In this document: positions 43,847-56,545 of the stretch, piece after piece | How the letters are laid out: each line of letters opens with the position of its first letter | Position numbering within the stretch: the first letter of the stretch is position 1 | Assembly (NCBI GenBank): GCA_030180135.1 | Contig: CM058237.1 | Location: 104,609,904 to 104,673,903, forward strand | Source: Orychophragmus violaceus | Taxonomy: Eukaryota; Streptophyta; Magnoliopsida; Brassicales; Brassicaceae | Length of the DNA: 64,000 bases | Direction: 5' to 3' | Position numbers and translations under genes: made by a program | Notes under the pieces: generated by a model | Told to the model about the DNA's origin: nothing | Databases searched by the model: none | Seen by the model: only the letters and a program-made list of their open reading frames with translations

Positions 43847-45546
43847 CTTTTTAAACCCTAAGATCCTAGCATGCATCTCCGAACCCTAACCGGTTTACAA
43901 TTAATCAGGCATTATCAATTATCAATCAATCATTCAATACGGGTATGCAACTCTAAATCTACGGTTTCTCAGTTCCCGGTCTACATGCTTCTAACTACTT
44001 TCAGGTTTTGAGCCGACTCACACTGAATAGGTCGGAATGACGACACGGGTGCGGATATGAATTCCCGAGACCCCGAACTGGAATCCGAACTTCCCGAACT
44101 CACGAACCCCTAACACTCCCGAACACCTCTAGAACCGGCTGAATCAGAACCGTCTGGAGTCAATGCGTTGACCGGTGTTGACCACGGTGTTGAGCTCCCG
44201 TTGACCGGCGGTTTACCGGTGTTGACTTGGAATCCTTTGACCCGCTGACCAAGAGTTGACCCCAATGAACCAATGCGATCGAACCAAACCAACTGAAACT
44301 ACCAAACCAATCTCCAATTGAACCGGTTTGGTCAACCGTTGACCGGGTTGACCTAAACGTTGACCGCGGTTTAACCAACCCTAAACCAACTCCAAAAGCT
44401 AAACCAACCCACCCATACACATCCTTGAAGAACCGGCTTGAAGATGGCGGCGAGAAGAAGATTCCGGCGACTTCCTCCAGCGTTGAACGCGGTGACTCCA
44501 GCATTTACTGGCCGGACTGAAGCTTTTACGGCGACTGCTGCTAACCTCCGATGATTCCACACACTTCTAAAACCACCAAGAAGCTTCTGAGGGATGAGAG
44601 AAGTCTTGAAACATCAAAGGAAGAGAGAGAAGTAGGGAGAACCTAGCCAGCGGTGGTTCTCCGGAAGATTACGGTAACCTCCGGCGACGGCGACGGCGAA
44701 GGATGACCGACTGTTGTAAAGGAGCTCAAGAGGAGTTGAATGGTCTTAGTAGTGTGAAGTTTGGGCTTGTAGTTTGGAAGATATGAGCTTTCTTGTGGAG
44801 CAAGGTATGAAAAACCCAATGAAGATGTTCTTGGTTTCCTTTGAATCTTCAAGGATTTCTGGGTTTTGTATGTGTTTCTGGAGAGAGAGAGAGAGAGGAT
44901 AGGGAGATCGAGAGAGAGTGTAGAGAGAGGCTCAGCTGATCAAAAATGAATCTTCTTTGGTGATAAGAGAGTGACTTGATGGATTATTCCTTTGGTTCCA
45001 TGCACCAAAGCCATGCAATGCATGCAAGAAGGGACGGTGGCGCCATCTGCTGAGGGACACCTGTTGTCAGAGGTGTCTTTGTGACATCAATCCAGCAATT
45101 AGCCTTCTTAAACCATCCCTTAATCCATAATTCATCCGTTGCTCGGTTTTCTTGTTTCCGCGTTTATTATTTTAAAAATCCCTCATTGTCCTCATAAATA
45201 TTCAAACTTCCAAAAACTGAATTTACTTAATTTTAGATGAATTTATCAACTTGAATCACCTCATTTGGAGTTTTGTAGCTCCTGTTATGAATTTCCGAAG
45301 TTTTCTCGGTCTTCTCGGTTTCCATTCGCGAAAGTCCGAAAAACCCGTTTCTGCTCTGTTTTTTCCACTTCTGGTCTTGTAAATATTCTTTATGTCATAA
45401 AATAAGAACATTTGGCCCGTCCCGGCTTCCATCTCAATTTTTGGCAAAATTACCATTTTGCCCCTTGACTTTGGCAAAATTGCAATTTTGCCCTTGTTGA
45501 CTTTTCTTCTGCCCGTTGACCATATTTTTGGAAACAGGGTATTACA
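43847..45546 (-). repeat. gypsy2 3' LTR of the minus-strand element, missing its 3' part
   Basis: Minus strand begins TGTAATACCCTGTTTCC at 45546, right after a purine tract (GTGGGGAAGAA), and runs to the equivalent of about 41290 in the complete LTR, where it stops at the gag junction. It retains about 380 bp that the plus-strand copy lost. It forms a large inverted repeat with 39994-41290. Confidence 0.85.
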
Positions 45547-47081
45547 TTCTTCCCCACATACAGGAATTCGGTCTCTGAATTCTCCGTCACTAACAGACTT
45601 CGAATCGGTACCAAACCCTGCAAGTTGCTTCGTTACCCAAGTTCGACGCTTTCTCACTCGAACACTACTGCATAAAACCCACTTCCGACGTTTACTGACG
45701 CTCTTCCAACTCAGTCCATCTGACTGGTCTTCACACTGCTTACCCGATGACTACTCGAATTACCAATCTTTGATCTTCCCTGCCCTACTTTCCTTTTCTC
45801 TGAACTAACTCAATCCATTCCGAACTCTGGACTCATCCGCGGTTAGCTACTTTGCTCTGATTCTCACTTCTGGCTTCCCCACTTTGCTTCGACTACCACA
45901 TCCTCCCGATACTGACTCTTCTTCCTGGGACATTTTTCAAGAATTTGATCTTCGAATCTGGCTTTGCTGAGACTCCATTCAATTCTTACTGATCGCTTCA
46001 CTCTGGTTTCCACACTGTTGCTGACGTTTCTCTAAATCTTTTCGCTAACTCATCATACCAACGACTTTGTTCTCCCGGTTACTTCACACTGATACATTTT
46101 CCACTGACACCTCATACTGACGTCTTCACGGTCCGGGTCAATTTGTCTCGTGGCTTTTTTCACACTCCGTCTCGCTTTCGGGTTCGGGTTCGGTCTCGTA
46201 TTCATATCGCATCGTTCATTCCGTCCTACATTCAATTCAACAACCTTCACTGGAGCGGTTAAATTCAATCCAATCCATCCCCAGTATCACTTCCTCATAG
46301 GAATATAGTTAGTTAATCATGTACCCAACAGTTACTCATGATTAAGTAACGATACACTATAATTCTGCTCTCTCGTGAATTGACGGCCGAATACAACTAT
46401 TCTCGAGTTAGCTCAGTACCTTAAAATGGAGAGGTTTTTAATCACTTTTTATTTCTAGCAACTTAATGATCCCAATAAAACTCAAAGAACGGTTACTAAG
46501 AGCTACTCAACCAACAAGATGCATTTAGCAAACTAACGACCTTAATGAAACACAAACAATGGCTATCAAATGATATTGCATGTCAACGAAAAGAAACTAG
46601 CAATCTAACAGCGCTACACCAATGAACGAAACACCACCCTAATAATCTAATGCACCAATCAAGAATTAAATAAAACACGCAAGCAATAATCAAAACCAAG
46701 CAACTACCATCCACACAATCAAGCAATCACAAGATCGATCCGGATATGTCGTTAGTCTAGGTTTAGGTCATGATGAACGGTTGTCAGTTCCGCTCATCAT
46801 TTGACTTCACATGGTAATTTCCGTTTGCATTCAGACCCATCACAAGCATGCAAACAATTACTACGCTGGTCACATTGATAAGTCGAACATTCTGCATCCA
46901 ACATACATACAAAACAACATATCGTACATATAGAGGTTTTAATACATAGGTTTGATCAGAAGTACTACAAGACGGCCGCTGTCATCACCAAAAACCCAAA
47001 AACTGTACCGCCATAATCCGAGATATGTTAAAGACGACATGCATAACTGCCGATCTATACACAATCAAAACAAGGTTAGTG
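45547..47081 (-). pseudogene. gypsy2 protease and pol-end remnant, polypurine tract
   Basis: Near 46255-46295 the minus strand reads EEVILGMDWIEF, the usual C-terminal protease motif of gypsy elements. Near 45545-45590 it reads EFRDRIPVCGEECNT, which resembles the way chromoviral pol frames run out through the purine tract into the LTR. Between them about 650 bp contain no RT, RNase H or integrase motif, so most of pol was deleted. The region right of 46300 (to 47081) is unassigned, presumably the gag-protease linker. GTGGGGAAGAA (45547-45557) is the polypurine tract. Confidence 0.6.
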
Positions 47082-47086
47082 CCCCC

Positions 47087-47739
47087 TGTTGGATCCCTAG
47101 GATCTAGGGTTCGTTATATTGAAATTTACCAACCTCGTTCTTACCTTGAACTCGCAGCGGAATGAATTGGTGAATGAGATCAGTGAGCAACGCAGACAAC
47201 TTGCCTCTACCAGATACACACGCACACAAGCTGGAAAACGGGATGCTAGTGTCGGATCTATGGGATCTGAGAGTTTATGGTGTTTCTGCTTTTCTGTCAG
47301 AGAAAAACTCGACGGTTTGGGTTCCAGGTCGAAACTATATCACTATATAATGACCTGGAATGACTTAAACCGAACCATGATTAATTAGATTCGTTTTAAA
47401 TCATAAAACCGAAACTGAGTTTCGGAATCGATCCTGTGTCGATCGACACACATACCGTGTCGATCGACACACTATTCGAAACTCAATATTGATGTGTATC
47501 CAATACACATTAATACGATCATTACCATAATGATCATCCCCATATTTTAGCTTCCAGTTTGCTTAGGTGTGTGACCCTATAGGATCATATAATACTGGCA
47601 GTAAGTCTACCAACTTACATATTGCAAGAGGCTTCTAGCAAAACATTGCAACCGCCCAGTATTATACGAATGTCTGATCTCGACACACAACTATCACCAG
47701 GAGTGAGTACAAGTGTGATTTCAGGACACTATCCCAACA
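47087..47739 (-). repeat. copia3 3' LTR
   Basis: 653 bp, bounded by TSD on the left and by the purine tract (minus AAGTGGGAGAT, 47740-47750) on the right. It contains two TGTCGATCGACA palindromes at about 47437-47470. Confidence 0.92.
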
Positions 47740-48568
47740 ATCTCCCACTTGTACTGGAATCATCAATTCCTATAATCCTTTTGTCTCTATATCTCGATTT
47801 GGCATAAGGCAAGATTGGTGTCATCCTTATTAAGCCAATATCGTGTTTATCGAACTCCTGATCTTATACTGAACATTACAAACAACTGAACTACAGTTCG
47901 TTTGAGTGCGGCCACACATTTTCTCAGTATTTAATCTTCGATAGGCCCTGAGATATTTATCTCCCGTTAATCAGGAGGGACAAATCCCATCTTGTTCCAT
48001 CCCTATTTCAACGCACACTTCATGATATACTTGAACAGTGCCATTATAGTCGCCATTTACGGGTCGACGTTTGACAAGGTCAAAGTGTACCAATTCATAT
48101 GCAAGAAAGCATGATGAACTCAGGTCGGAGGACTATACTCTATAGTCGTAATGAGAACCTCTCATAACACAGATATAACTATCCTGGAGACTTCTCATTT
48201 GCGGGTCATGTCCGATCATATGTTCATCAACATATATCTATGTGACTGACTGTGATACTCGTATCATTGACTCCATGAAACTTAGTCAACAGTCACCTCA
48301 TAATCTAGTCTCTCGCGGTTGTCATTGTCCCACTTTGACAACCTCGACTAGGGACAGAACATAATCTATGTCATCTATGACTTATAGGGTTTCATGATCA
48401 AGTCCTCAACTTGATGACCTATAATATGACATAAATTTATTTTGGGACCATTATTTAGATCACAATAAATAATGCTGAAATCAAATTTCAATAAACATAT
48501 CTAAAGAATGTTTACAAGAGCGTCTAATTATAACTAAAATAAAACTAAAACTCCCACTAGAATCAAGA
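47740..48568 (-). other. copia3 3' noncoding region
   Basis: About 830 bp between the polyprotein stop and the 3' LTR, starting at the LTR side with the purine tract. No supported frame. Confidence 0.65.
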
Positions 48569-51500
48569 TTACATCTTAAGATCTCTAATGCCTACAGCAG
48601 TCGTATGACTCTCATGCTTAGGCCTTGGGAGTGGCTTAGTCAGAAGATCAGCGACATTCTCGTCCGTCGGAACTCGGCTGATCTTCACATCACCTCTATT
48701 GACGATATCACGAATCAGGTGATATCTCCTCTATACGTGTTTGGACTTCTGGTGTGACCTGGGTTCTTTCGCCTGAGCAATGGCTCCGTTGTTATCACAA
48801 AACAAAGCCACTGGCTCCAAGATACTAGGAACCACACCAAGTTCAGTCATGAACTTCTTGATCCAAACAGCTTCCTTTGCCGCTTCAGAAGCAGCAACAT
48901 ATTCAGCTTCCGTCGTGGAATCAGCTACGGTATTCTGCTTAGAGCTCTTCCAGCTCACTGCACCGCCATTCAGACAGAAGACATATCCAGACTGTGATCG
49001 GAAATCGTCTCTGTCCGTCTGAAAACTCGCATCAGTGAATCCATTCACTACAAGCTCTTCACTTCCTCCATACACCAGGAATTTATCCTTAGTATGTCTC
49101 AAATACTTGAGAATATTCTTGACAGCTGTCCAGTGAACTTCACCTGGATCAGATTGGTATCTACTCGTCATGCTTAACGCGTAAGCTACATCTGGACGAG
49201 TGCAGAGCATGGCATACATAATAGATCCTATTGCAGAAGCATAAGGAATCCTATTCATGCGCTCCCGCTCAGCATGTGTCACCGGACACTGCTTCTTGCT
49301 GAGACTAATGCCATGAGACATTGGTATGAAACCCTTCTTGGAATCATGCATCCTGAATCTGTGCAACACCTTATCAATAAAAGTGTCCTGGCACAATCCA
49401 ATCAGCCTGTTCACTCTATCTCTGTAGATTCTGATTCCAAGAATGTACGCGGCTTCTCCCATGTCTTTCATGGAAAAACAACTTCCGAGCCAAGTCTTAA
49501 CAGACTGAAGCAACGGAACGTCATTACCGAGGAGGAGTATGTCATCGACATACAGTACAAGAAACGCAATTCCGCTCCCACTAGTCTTCTTGTATACACA
49601 TGGTTCTTCTTCGTTCTTGATGAAACCAAATTGTTTTACTGCTTCATCAAAACGAAGATTCCAACTCCGTGATGCTTGCTTCAATCCATAAATGGATTTA
49701 TGAAGCTTGCATACCTTCCCAGCATTCTTAGGATCTACAAAACCCTCAGGTTGTGTCATATACACATCCTCTTCCAAAATTCCATTCTAGAAGGCGGTTT
49801 TGACATCCATCTGCCAAATCTCATAATCATAATAAGCGGCAGTTGCTAGAATGGATTTAAGCATAGCGACTGGGGAATAGGTTTCATCATAGTCAATACC
49901 ATGAATCTGTTTGAAACCTTTTGCCACCAACCTAGCTTTTTAAATTTGGACATTGCCATCCACGTCAATCTTCTTCTTGAAGATCCATTTACACTCAATG
50001 GCTTTTGCACCATTAGGTAAATCAACCAAGGACCATACTTGGTTTTCTGACATGGATCCCATTTCGGATTTAGAGGCTCCAAGCCACTTTTCGGAGTCCG
50101 GGTCCATCATTGCTTCCGCGAAGGTCGCCGGTTCGTCACTTTCAATAATCATTAGATCATTGCAATTAGTCACGAGAAATCCATAATATCTCTCGGGTTC
50201 GTGACGGATCCTTCCGGATCTGCGAACTTCAGGCTCCACAGGTGTGGGCCCCACAGAACTTTGTGGATCCAACTGCTGCTCTTCCTCAGCATGTTGAGCA
50301 GTCTCCTGTGCATCTTGAATTTCTTCGAGATGTACTTTACTCCCACTGTTTTTCTTAGAAAGAAATTCCCTCTCAAGAAAAGAACAGTCCCGAGCAACAA
50401 AGACTTTGTTCTCAGATCGGTTGTAAAAGTAGTATGCCTTGGTTTCCCTAGGATAACCAACGAAGTAACATTTATCTGATTTGGGTGCGAGCTTGTCAGA
50501 GATTAAACGTTTGACATAAGTCTCACAACCCCAAATTTTCAGGAAAGACAGACTTGGAATATTCCCAGTCCACAATTCATGTGGTGTCTTTTCCACTGAT
50601 TTAGATGGCACCCTATTTAGTGTAAACGCAGATGTTTCTAGAGCGTATCCCCAAAAGGATAATGGAAGATCTGAATGACTCATCATAGACCGAACCATAT
50701 CCAATAAGGTTCGATTCCTCCTCTCTGACACTCCATTCCATTGGGGTGTTCCAGGAGGAGTGAGTTGTGAAACAATTCCACACTCGCTCAGATAGTCACT
50801 GAACTCTTGACTCAAGTATTCTCCTCCGCGATCCGACTGCAGAACTTTGATACTTTTGCCAAGTTGGTTCTGTACTTCATTCTTGAACTCCTTGAATCTA
50901 TCAAAGGATTCTGACTTGTGTCTCATCAAATAGACGTAGCCATACCTACTGAAGTCATCAGTAAAGGTAATGAAGTACTTGTAATTTCCTCTGGCAACAG
51001 TGCTCATCGGCCCACATACATCAGTATGAATAAGGCCCAATAAGTCACTGGCCCTTTCATTCGGTTTGTTGAAAGGGGCCCTAGCCATTTTGCCCATCAA
51101 GCAAGATTCGCATTTCTCACATGATTCAAAATCAAATGAGCCCAGAAGCCCATTTCGATGGAGTCTCTGAATGCGTTTCTCATTGATATGGCCCAAACGA
51201 CAATGCCATAAGAAAGTCGGGTTTTCGTCATTGGACTTAAACCGCTTTGTATTTATGTTAAAGACAGGCATTTCTTGGTTTATAAAACATATAACCCATT
51301 ATCTAATGGGGCGCTACCATAAAATGTACCATCACGATTAAAAGAACAAACTTTATTCTTAACAGAAAAATCAAAACCTTCCAAATCCAATACGGAAACT
51401 GAAATTATGTTTTTGCTAATCGCAGGTAAAAAGTAGCAATTATTCAAAGTTAAAACCATGCCCGAAGGTAAAGACAAATCGTAAGTGCCTACGGCCCGTG

Positions 51501-52527
51501 CAGCTACCCTAGCTCCATTCCCGACCCGTAGCACCACTTGTCCTTTCTTCAGCGTTCTACTGTTTCTTAGTGCCTGCATATTAGTACAAATATGAGCACC
51601 GCAGCCGGTATCCAATACCCACGAAGTAGAACTAGAAGATATAACATTAAGTTCAATAACATAAATACCTGAGTCAGACGCATCATACGTCTTCTTCAGC
51701 TTCTTGTAATCTTCCATGAACTTCTTGCAGTCTCTCTTCCAATGCCCTAACTGCTTGCAGTAGTTGCATTTGTCCTCAGGAGAAGGCCCGGATTTGGGCT
51801 TCGGCTTGGGCTTGTCCTGACTCGCAGTCTGGACAACTTATGCCTTTCCCTTATCCTTCTTAGGTTTCTTAAACCTTTTACCCCCTTTTACCATCAGTAC
51901 ACTGGGAGTTGCCTTCTTGAGATTCGGCTCTACTGTCTTCAGCATGCCGTGCAACTCAGTCAATGTCTTAGTCATGTTTTGCATGTTGTAGTTCATGATG
52001 AACTGATCAAAACACGACGGAAAAGAATGCAGAATCATGTCAGTGGCTAGCTCCTCGCTAATGGCACAATCCAGCTTCCCCAGGTTATCAATGTAACCCA
52101 TCATTTTAAGGACATGAGGACTCACTAGACTGTCCTTAGCCAGTTTGCAATCCATGTGAGATTTAACCGTCTGGTATCTCTCTGTGCGAGCTTGCTCCGA
52201 AAACAAAGCTTTCAGGCTGTTAATCATCTCAATCGGTGACATCACGTTCTCATATTGCTTCTGCAGCTCAGAGTTCATAGTCACCAGCATTAGACAATTA
52301 ACGTCTTTGACATCAGCTGAATGCTTATCCCAAGCATTCTTATCTGCCTGCGTGGCATTGGAACGTGGCCTCTCGGGGAGAAATCTTGTAAGGACATATT
52401 CCTTGTTCTCCTACCTGAGAACTATTCTCAGGTTCCGATACCATTCCAAGAAATTTGATCCATTAAGCTTGTCCTTCTCAAGGACGGATCTTAGCGAGAA
52501 AGTGTTGATGTGAGTTGGGACAGACAT
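48569..52527 (-). pseudogene. copia3 gag-pol, many stops
   Basis: From ATG at 52527 the minus strand reads gag (SLRSVLEKDKLNGSNFLEW), with stops at 52413-52411 and 51840-51838. The zinc knuckle is CNYCKQLGHWKRDC (near 51740). Protease VLDTGCGAHICTN (near 51590) is followed by a stop and frame change at about 51282. Integrase has HCRLGH, HTDVCGPM, FTDDFSR and NGVSERRNR. Reverse transcriptase has a stop before KARLVAKGF at about 49938, another in AFLNGIL at about 49790, and YVDD near 49540. RNase H has FTDASF, TTEAEY and CDNNGAI, and a stop at 48731 before the last 50 residues. Domain order is that of Ty1/copia. At least six lesions make it non-functional. Confidence 0.9.
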
Positions 52528-53780
52528 AGCTGTAATTAAAAGAGGTAGAGGTTTTAGTTATGATGTTCAAGGAAATGAGAATTCTTATCTAATAAGAAAA
52601 CTCGCATTGTATTCAAAAACTATGTTTCCTCAGATGAATACAATGAGCCAAGATCCATACTTTGCCAAAATCTGAGTGGGCGACTCGCCATCACCCAAAC
52701 TTTAGTTATCTAGGTAAGCAAATCATTGCTAATTGTACCCAGTACAACTCTTGGTCGTAGATGAGACAAACAATGTCTAATCTACTCTGATGTCTTTGGG
52801 CCCAGAACTTCTGATTGCCCAGTCAAGTAAAAGCAATCTCTTCTGTCTTGTGATCACTAATAGTCGCACTGCAAGTCTATTAATGATCACCTGCATTACT
52901 CATGTTGCTGTGGATACCAAGGACTCCAAGAATATCCAACAACAACACGAGTCTTGACAGTAGACAAGATCGGGCAAGACATCAAGATCACTTGATATTT
53001 AGTTGAGGAAAAGAATTATTTAATCTTGATGTATATCCAATATACATTCAAGAAGTTATTAATTTAATTAAAACATTCAGTTTTATTAAGTTTCGGTTCA
53101 TCTAAAACTTTAGGATTAAATTTGGTCTGGTATATGCAAATTTATGGTCCAACCAGTAATTCTGCGAATGGTGTGTCGATCGATGCCAACCATTGGCATC
53201 GGTCGACACAACCCAATTTAAACCGGTTTTCGATAACCGGTCAAACCGGATCGAATTTTCTTAACCGATTCAATCTAATTGAACCGGTTCGGTTTAACAG
53301 TCCATGTCGATCGTCACACAACTCTGTGTCGATCGACATTACCAAACCAGAACCAAATTGGTTAATTAAAATAACCGAGCGAGATAACCGGTTCAATCCA
53401 ATTGAAACGATCTATCTAATCGCTTTGCCTGTGTCGACCGACACACCCAGTGTATCGATCGACACAGCAGGAATACGGGTACTCGATCTCATATCGAAAC
53501 CCTAAAATTATTTACGAGTTTTCGCTCTGTGTCGACCGACACACGGTTTGTGTCGATCGACACTCTGCGACAAACCCTAAAAAATTTATGCGTTTTCGCG
53601 GCGTGTCGACCGACACAAGCTTAGTGTCGATCGACAAAGTGCGATTTCAATAGTTCATCGTTTTTCAACAGGAACAAAATCCGAGATTAAAACCTTGAAA
53701 ACACGATTTAGCAAGCATCAATCTAATCAATTACATCAGTATTAGATTTAAATGCTCCAGATTCAATAGACTAAACCCTA
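52528..53780 (-). other. copia3 leader with clustered palindromes
   Basis: 1.25-kb leader between primer site and gag. The part next to the primer site (53160-53645) holds about ten copies of TGTCGATCGACA/TGTCGACCGACA and variants, in pairs about 25 bp apart. The last three pairs sit in a degenerate tandem unit of 70-95 bp with CCCTAAAA and GTTTTCGC words. The rest is AT-rich and without frames. Confidence 0.8.
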
Positions 53781-53796
53781 ACACGCTCTGATACCA
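53781..53796 (-). other. primer binding site, initiator tRNA-Met (copia3)
   Basis: Minus strand TGGTATCAGAGCGTGT, one base inside the LTR end at 53798. Confidence 0.87.
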
Positions 53797-53797
53797 C

Positions 53798-54449
53798 TGT
53801 TGGATCCCTAGGATCTAGGGTTCGTTATATTGAAATTTACCAACCTCGTTCTTACCTTGAACTGGCAGCGGAATGAATTGGTGAACGAGATCAGTGAGCA
53901 ACGCAGACGCCTTGCCTCTACCAGATACACACGCACACAAGCTGGAAAACGGGATGCTAGTGCCGGATCTATGGGATCTGAGAGTTTCTGGTGTTTCTGC
54001 TTTTCTGTCAGAGAAAAACTCGACGGCTTGGGTTCCAGGTCGAAACTATATCACTATATAATGACCTGGAATGACTTAAACTGAACCATGATTAATTAGA
54101 TTCGTTTTAAGTCATAAAACCGAAACTCAGTTTCGGAATAGACCCTGTGTCGATCGACACACATACCGTGTCAATCGACACACTATTCGAAACTCAATAT
54201 TGATGTGTATCCAATACACATTAATACGATCATTACCATAATGATCATCCCCATATTTTAGCTTCCAGTTTGCTTAGGTGTGTGACCCTATAGGATCATA
54301 TAATACTGGCAGTAAGTCTACAACTTACAGATTGCAAGAGGCTTCTAGCAAAACATTGCAACCGCCCAGTATTATACGAATGTCTGATCTCGACACACAA
54401 CTATCATCAGGAGTGAGTACAAGTGTAATTTCAGGACACTATCCCAACA
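53798..54449 (-). repeat. copia3 5' LTR
   Basis: 652 bp. One of its two palindromes has lost the CpG (TGTCAATCGACA near 54168), consistent with a methylation-driven C-to-T change on one strand. Confidence 0.92.
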
Positions 54450-54466
54450 CCCCCTACTTACCTGGC

Positions 54467-55627
54467 CTAACTAACCCTAATCCTAACACCCCCAGCAAGA
54501 CCGGAATGCCCAACAGAGGGGACAACGTGGCTCGCAGAGGTACCCACTGGCAGGTGTGCCGGGAGGGTGTGGCGGGTGTGCGTCTCGAGTCGGAGCGCTG
54601 GCGTGCTGCGGCTCGGCCATCGGACACAGGCGAGCGGTATGACCCTCGCGGTCACACAACTGACAAACCACGGTAGGCGCTGGGGTGGCCTACGGGGACA
54701 GACTGAAGCTCGGTGACCCTCGTCACCACATAACTGACTAATCACGATCGGTCGAGGTGGTTGAACTACTGGCAGCTGATTGGGCTTAGGATCTCGATGA
54801 CTGGGTCCGGCTAGATACATATCTGGTACTGGTGCGCGGTATGGCTCAGCGTCTAACATACGTGGCCTTGGTCCCGCAATCGGACAAATCGGAGCAAGGT
54901 GGCCATTGTTGCTACACACATGGTAGTAGTCTGGCATTGGAACCGGCTGGTAGGGCTCCCTGTAGCGCGGATCCACTGGACGAGGACACCAGTGCAAATG
55001 AAATCCTCTCACTCCACAGGCACTGCATGCCTGGTACTCTGGCATCGCTGGCGGCGACTCTGACATCTCTGCTGGTGATCCAACTGGCTCGATCTGTGGC
55101 TCTGACTCATAAAGTGGCTCGGTAGACCCCGAAGATATGGACATGTCCAACGGCGTGGACAGTGACTCAGACTGTCGGCGCGGCTGATGATGTGGTCCGA
55201 CCTGCTGCTCTAAGGCGCCAGCGAGCATAGCTACCTGCTCATCAACACGCTGCTCCAACTTTGGATGCTGGTACGGATCGACGGGCTCCATGTCAAGATC
55301 AAAACCCATCGGTAACGGGCTCAGTAAGTAGTCATCCACACGAAGTGGCAGAGGAACCTCCGGTGCCTCAAGAATCGGTGCATGGAACATCAGTGGTATG
55401 TCAGACTCTGGGAGTATCTGTGGTACAACTGGCTCTGGCCACTGCGGTGGGAACGGCGGTAACCCAACATCTGCTCCTCCCAAGTAACCCATCATCTCCG
55501 CATAGGGGTCCGGATTACCCGCATCATCCTCCATGGATGCAGGAAACGGGTCTGGAAAAGGTGACCAATCCACCTCTGCTGCTCTAGAACCCTGTAATGC
55601 CCGGAAAGGAATCGGTGGAAGATCCAA
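54467..55627 (-). pseudogene. gypsy2 gag-like protein with four zinc knuckles, frameshifted at its end
   Basis: The 386-residue frame starts MDLPPIPFRAL. The N-terminal half is acidic and proline-rich (ASMEDDAGNPDPYAEMMGYL, DVGLPPFPPQW); the middle is low complexity. The C-terminal half has knuckle-like units: CSACGVRGFHLHWC (histidine shifted by one), HVCSNNGHLAPIC and SQLCGDEGHRASVC (first cysteine lost in both), and in another frame CQLCDREGHTARLC, a regular CCHC box. The frame change lies near 54660-54680. No retrotransposon-gag capsid core (such as GDAHNWW in gypsy1) is present. Position after the primer site and before protease supports gag. It is the conserved part shared with 43624-43843. 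Confidence 0.65.
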
Positions 55628-55903
55628 TGTACGAGAGCCTCGTGAATGACCTGGTGATCCTGGGTATCCCTAAAACTGATCCAACTGACTCTGATGCGAT
55701 CCTACTGATCCCTACTAACTCATGATGCTCAACTGAAGTAACCCGCACTACACACACACTCCTCCACTCCACCCAGGACACACTGATGTATGACTGCAAT
55801 CAAAAACACAAAGAAGAGTTAGTAGAGATAATACAAAATCCTAATTCCCATCCAAACCCCGGGTTTCAAAGACGCGGCTCGGTTTCCTAATGGATGCTTG
55901 GGT
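55628..55903 (-). other. gypsy2 leader (part between copia2 and gag)
   Basis: Matches 43370-43630 of the plus-strand copy (CACACTGATGTATGACTGCAAT in reverse, GGAGTGGAGG words). GACAC at 55904-55908 is the copia2 target duplication. Confidence 0.7.
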
Positions 55904-55908
55904 GACAC

Positions 55909-56545
55909 TGAAGGAATGTTTAGGTTAATCCTGATTCAGTTCTTCAGATTAAACAGTCCTAAACATACGGATCTAGGTTCTCTTGATTAGAAACTTTATG
56001 TAGATCTCACCTTTTACCTGTTTATGCAGCGGAAAGAGAGAACAGGTCAGAGATCAGCAGAACCACCTAGGGATGGATCCTCCAAAGGCTCACACACGCA
56101 ATAACAGAAAATGGCTGCTAGACCAAGCTAAGGGAGGCCGTAGGGAGAGAGAGATTTCGGCGCAGAGGCTTAGGGTTGGAGGAGAAAGAGATTTGGCTTT
56201 TAGTTTATAAAACCCTTCTCTTTCCCTTTTGGGCTTTTGGGCCCAAATACCAATCTGATTAAATCCCTTGGATTTAATCAGACCCATTAATCTCTCTCTA
56301 AGTACGACAAATGCCTGGCACTTTTACCGTACTTCTGCTAAGCCGTTCCTACACATTTTCCTGTTAGCTTAGGCGTGTGACCCATATGGGATCATATAAT
56401 AAAGGCAATAAGTCCAAGACTTATAGATCATGAGCGGACTCTAGCAAGCCATCATGACCCCCAGTATTATATGACTTATGTCTGATCATTGACATACTCT
56501 TACTTTCTAGAGACAGTACCGAGATTACTGGACACAATTCCAACA
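55909..56545 (-). repeat. copia2 3' LTR
   Basis: 637 bp, plus-strand reading TGAAGGAATG ... CCAATTCCAACA style ends, next to the purine tract at 56546-56556 (minus AAGTGGGAGAT). Confidence 0.94.

Larger units (their letters stand above)
47087..54449 (-). mobile_element. copia3: older Ty1/copia element, TSD CCCCC
   Basis: LTRs 53798-54449 (5') and 47087-47739 (3'), minus strand, TGTTGGGATAG ... GGATCCAACA. CCCCC at 47082-47086 and 54450-54454 is the target duplication. The LTRs differ at nearly twenty positions, so this insertion is older than copia1 and copia2. The polyprotein is of the same type as copia1 and copia2 but clearly diverged (a related family). It lies inside gypsy2, between gag and protease. 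Confidence 0.93.

Noticed and set aside
45458..45808. 116-residue plus-strand frame over the gypsy2 LTR start
   Set aside because: Antisense to the pol-end remnant; the minus-strand reading EFRDRIPVCGEECNT explains the region better.
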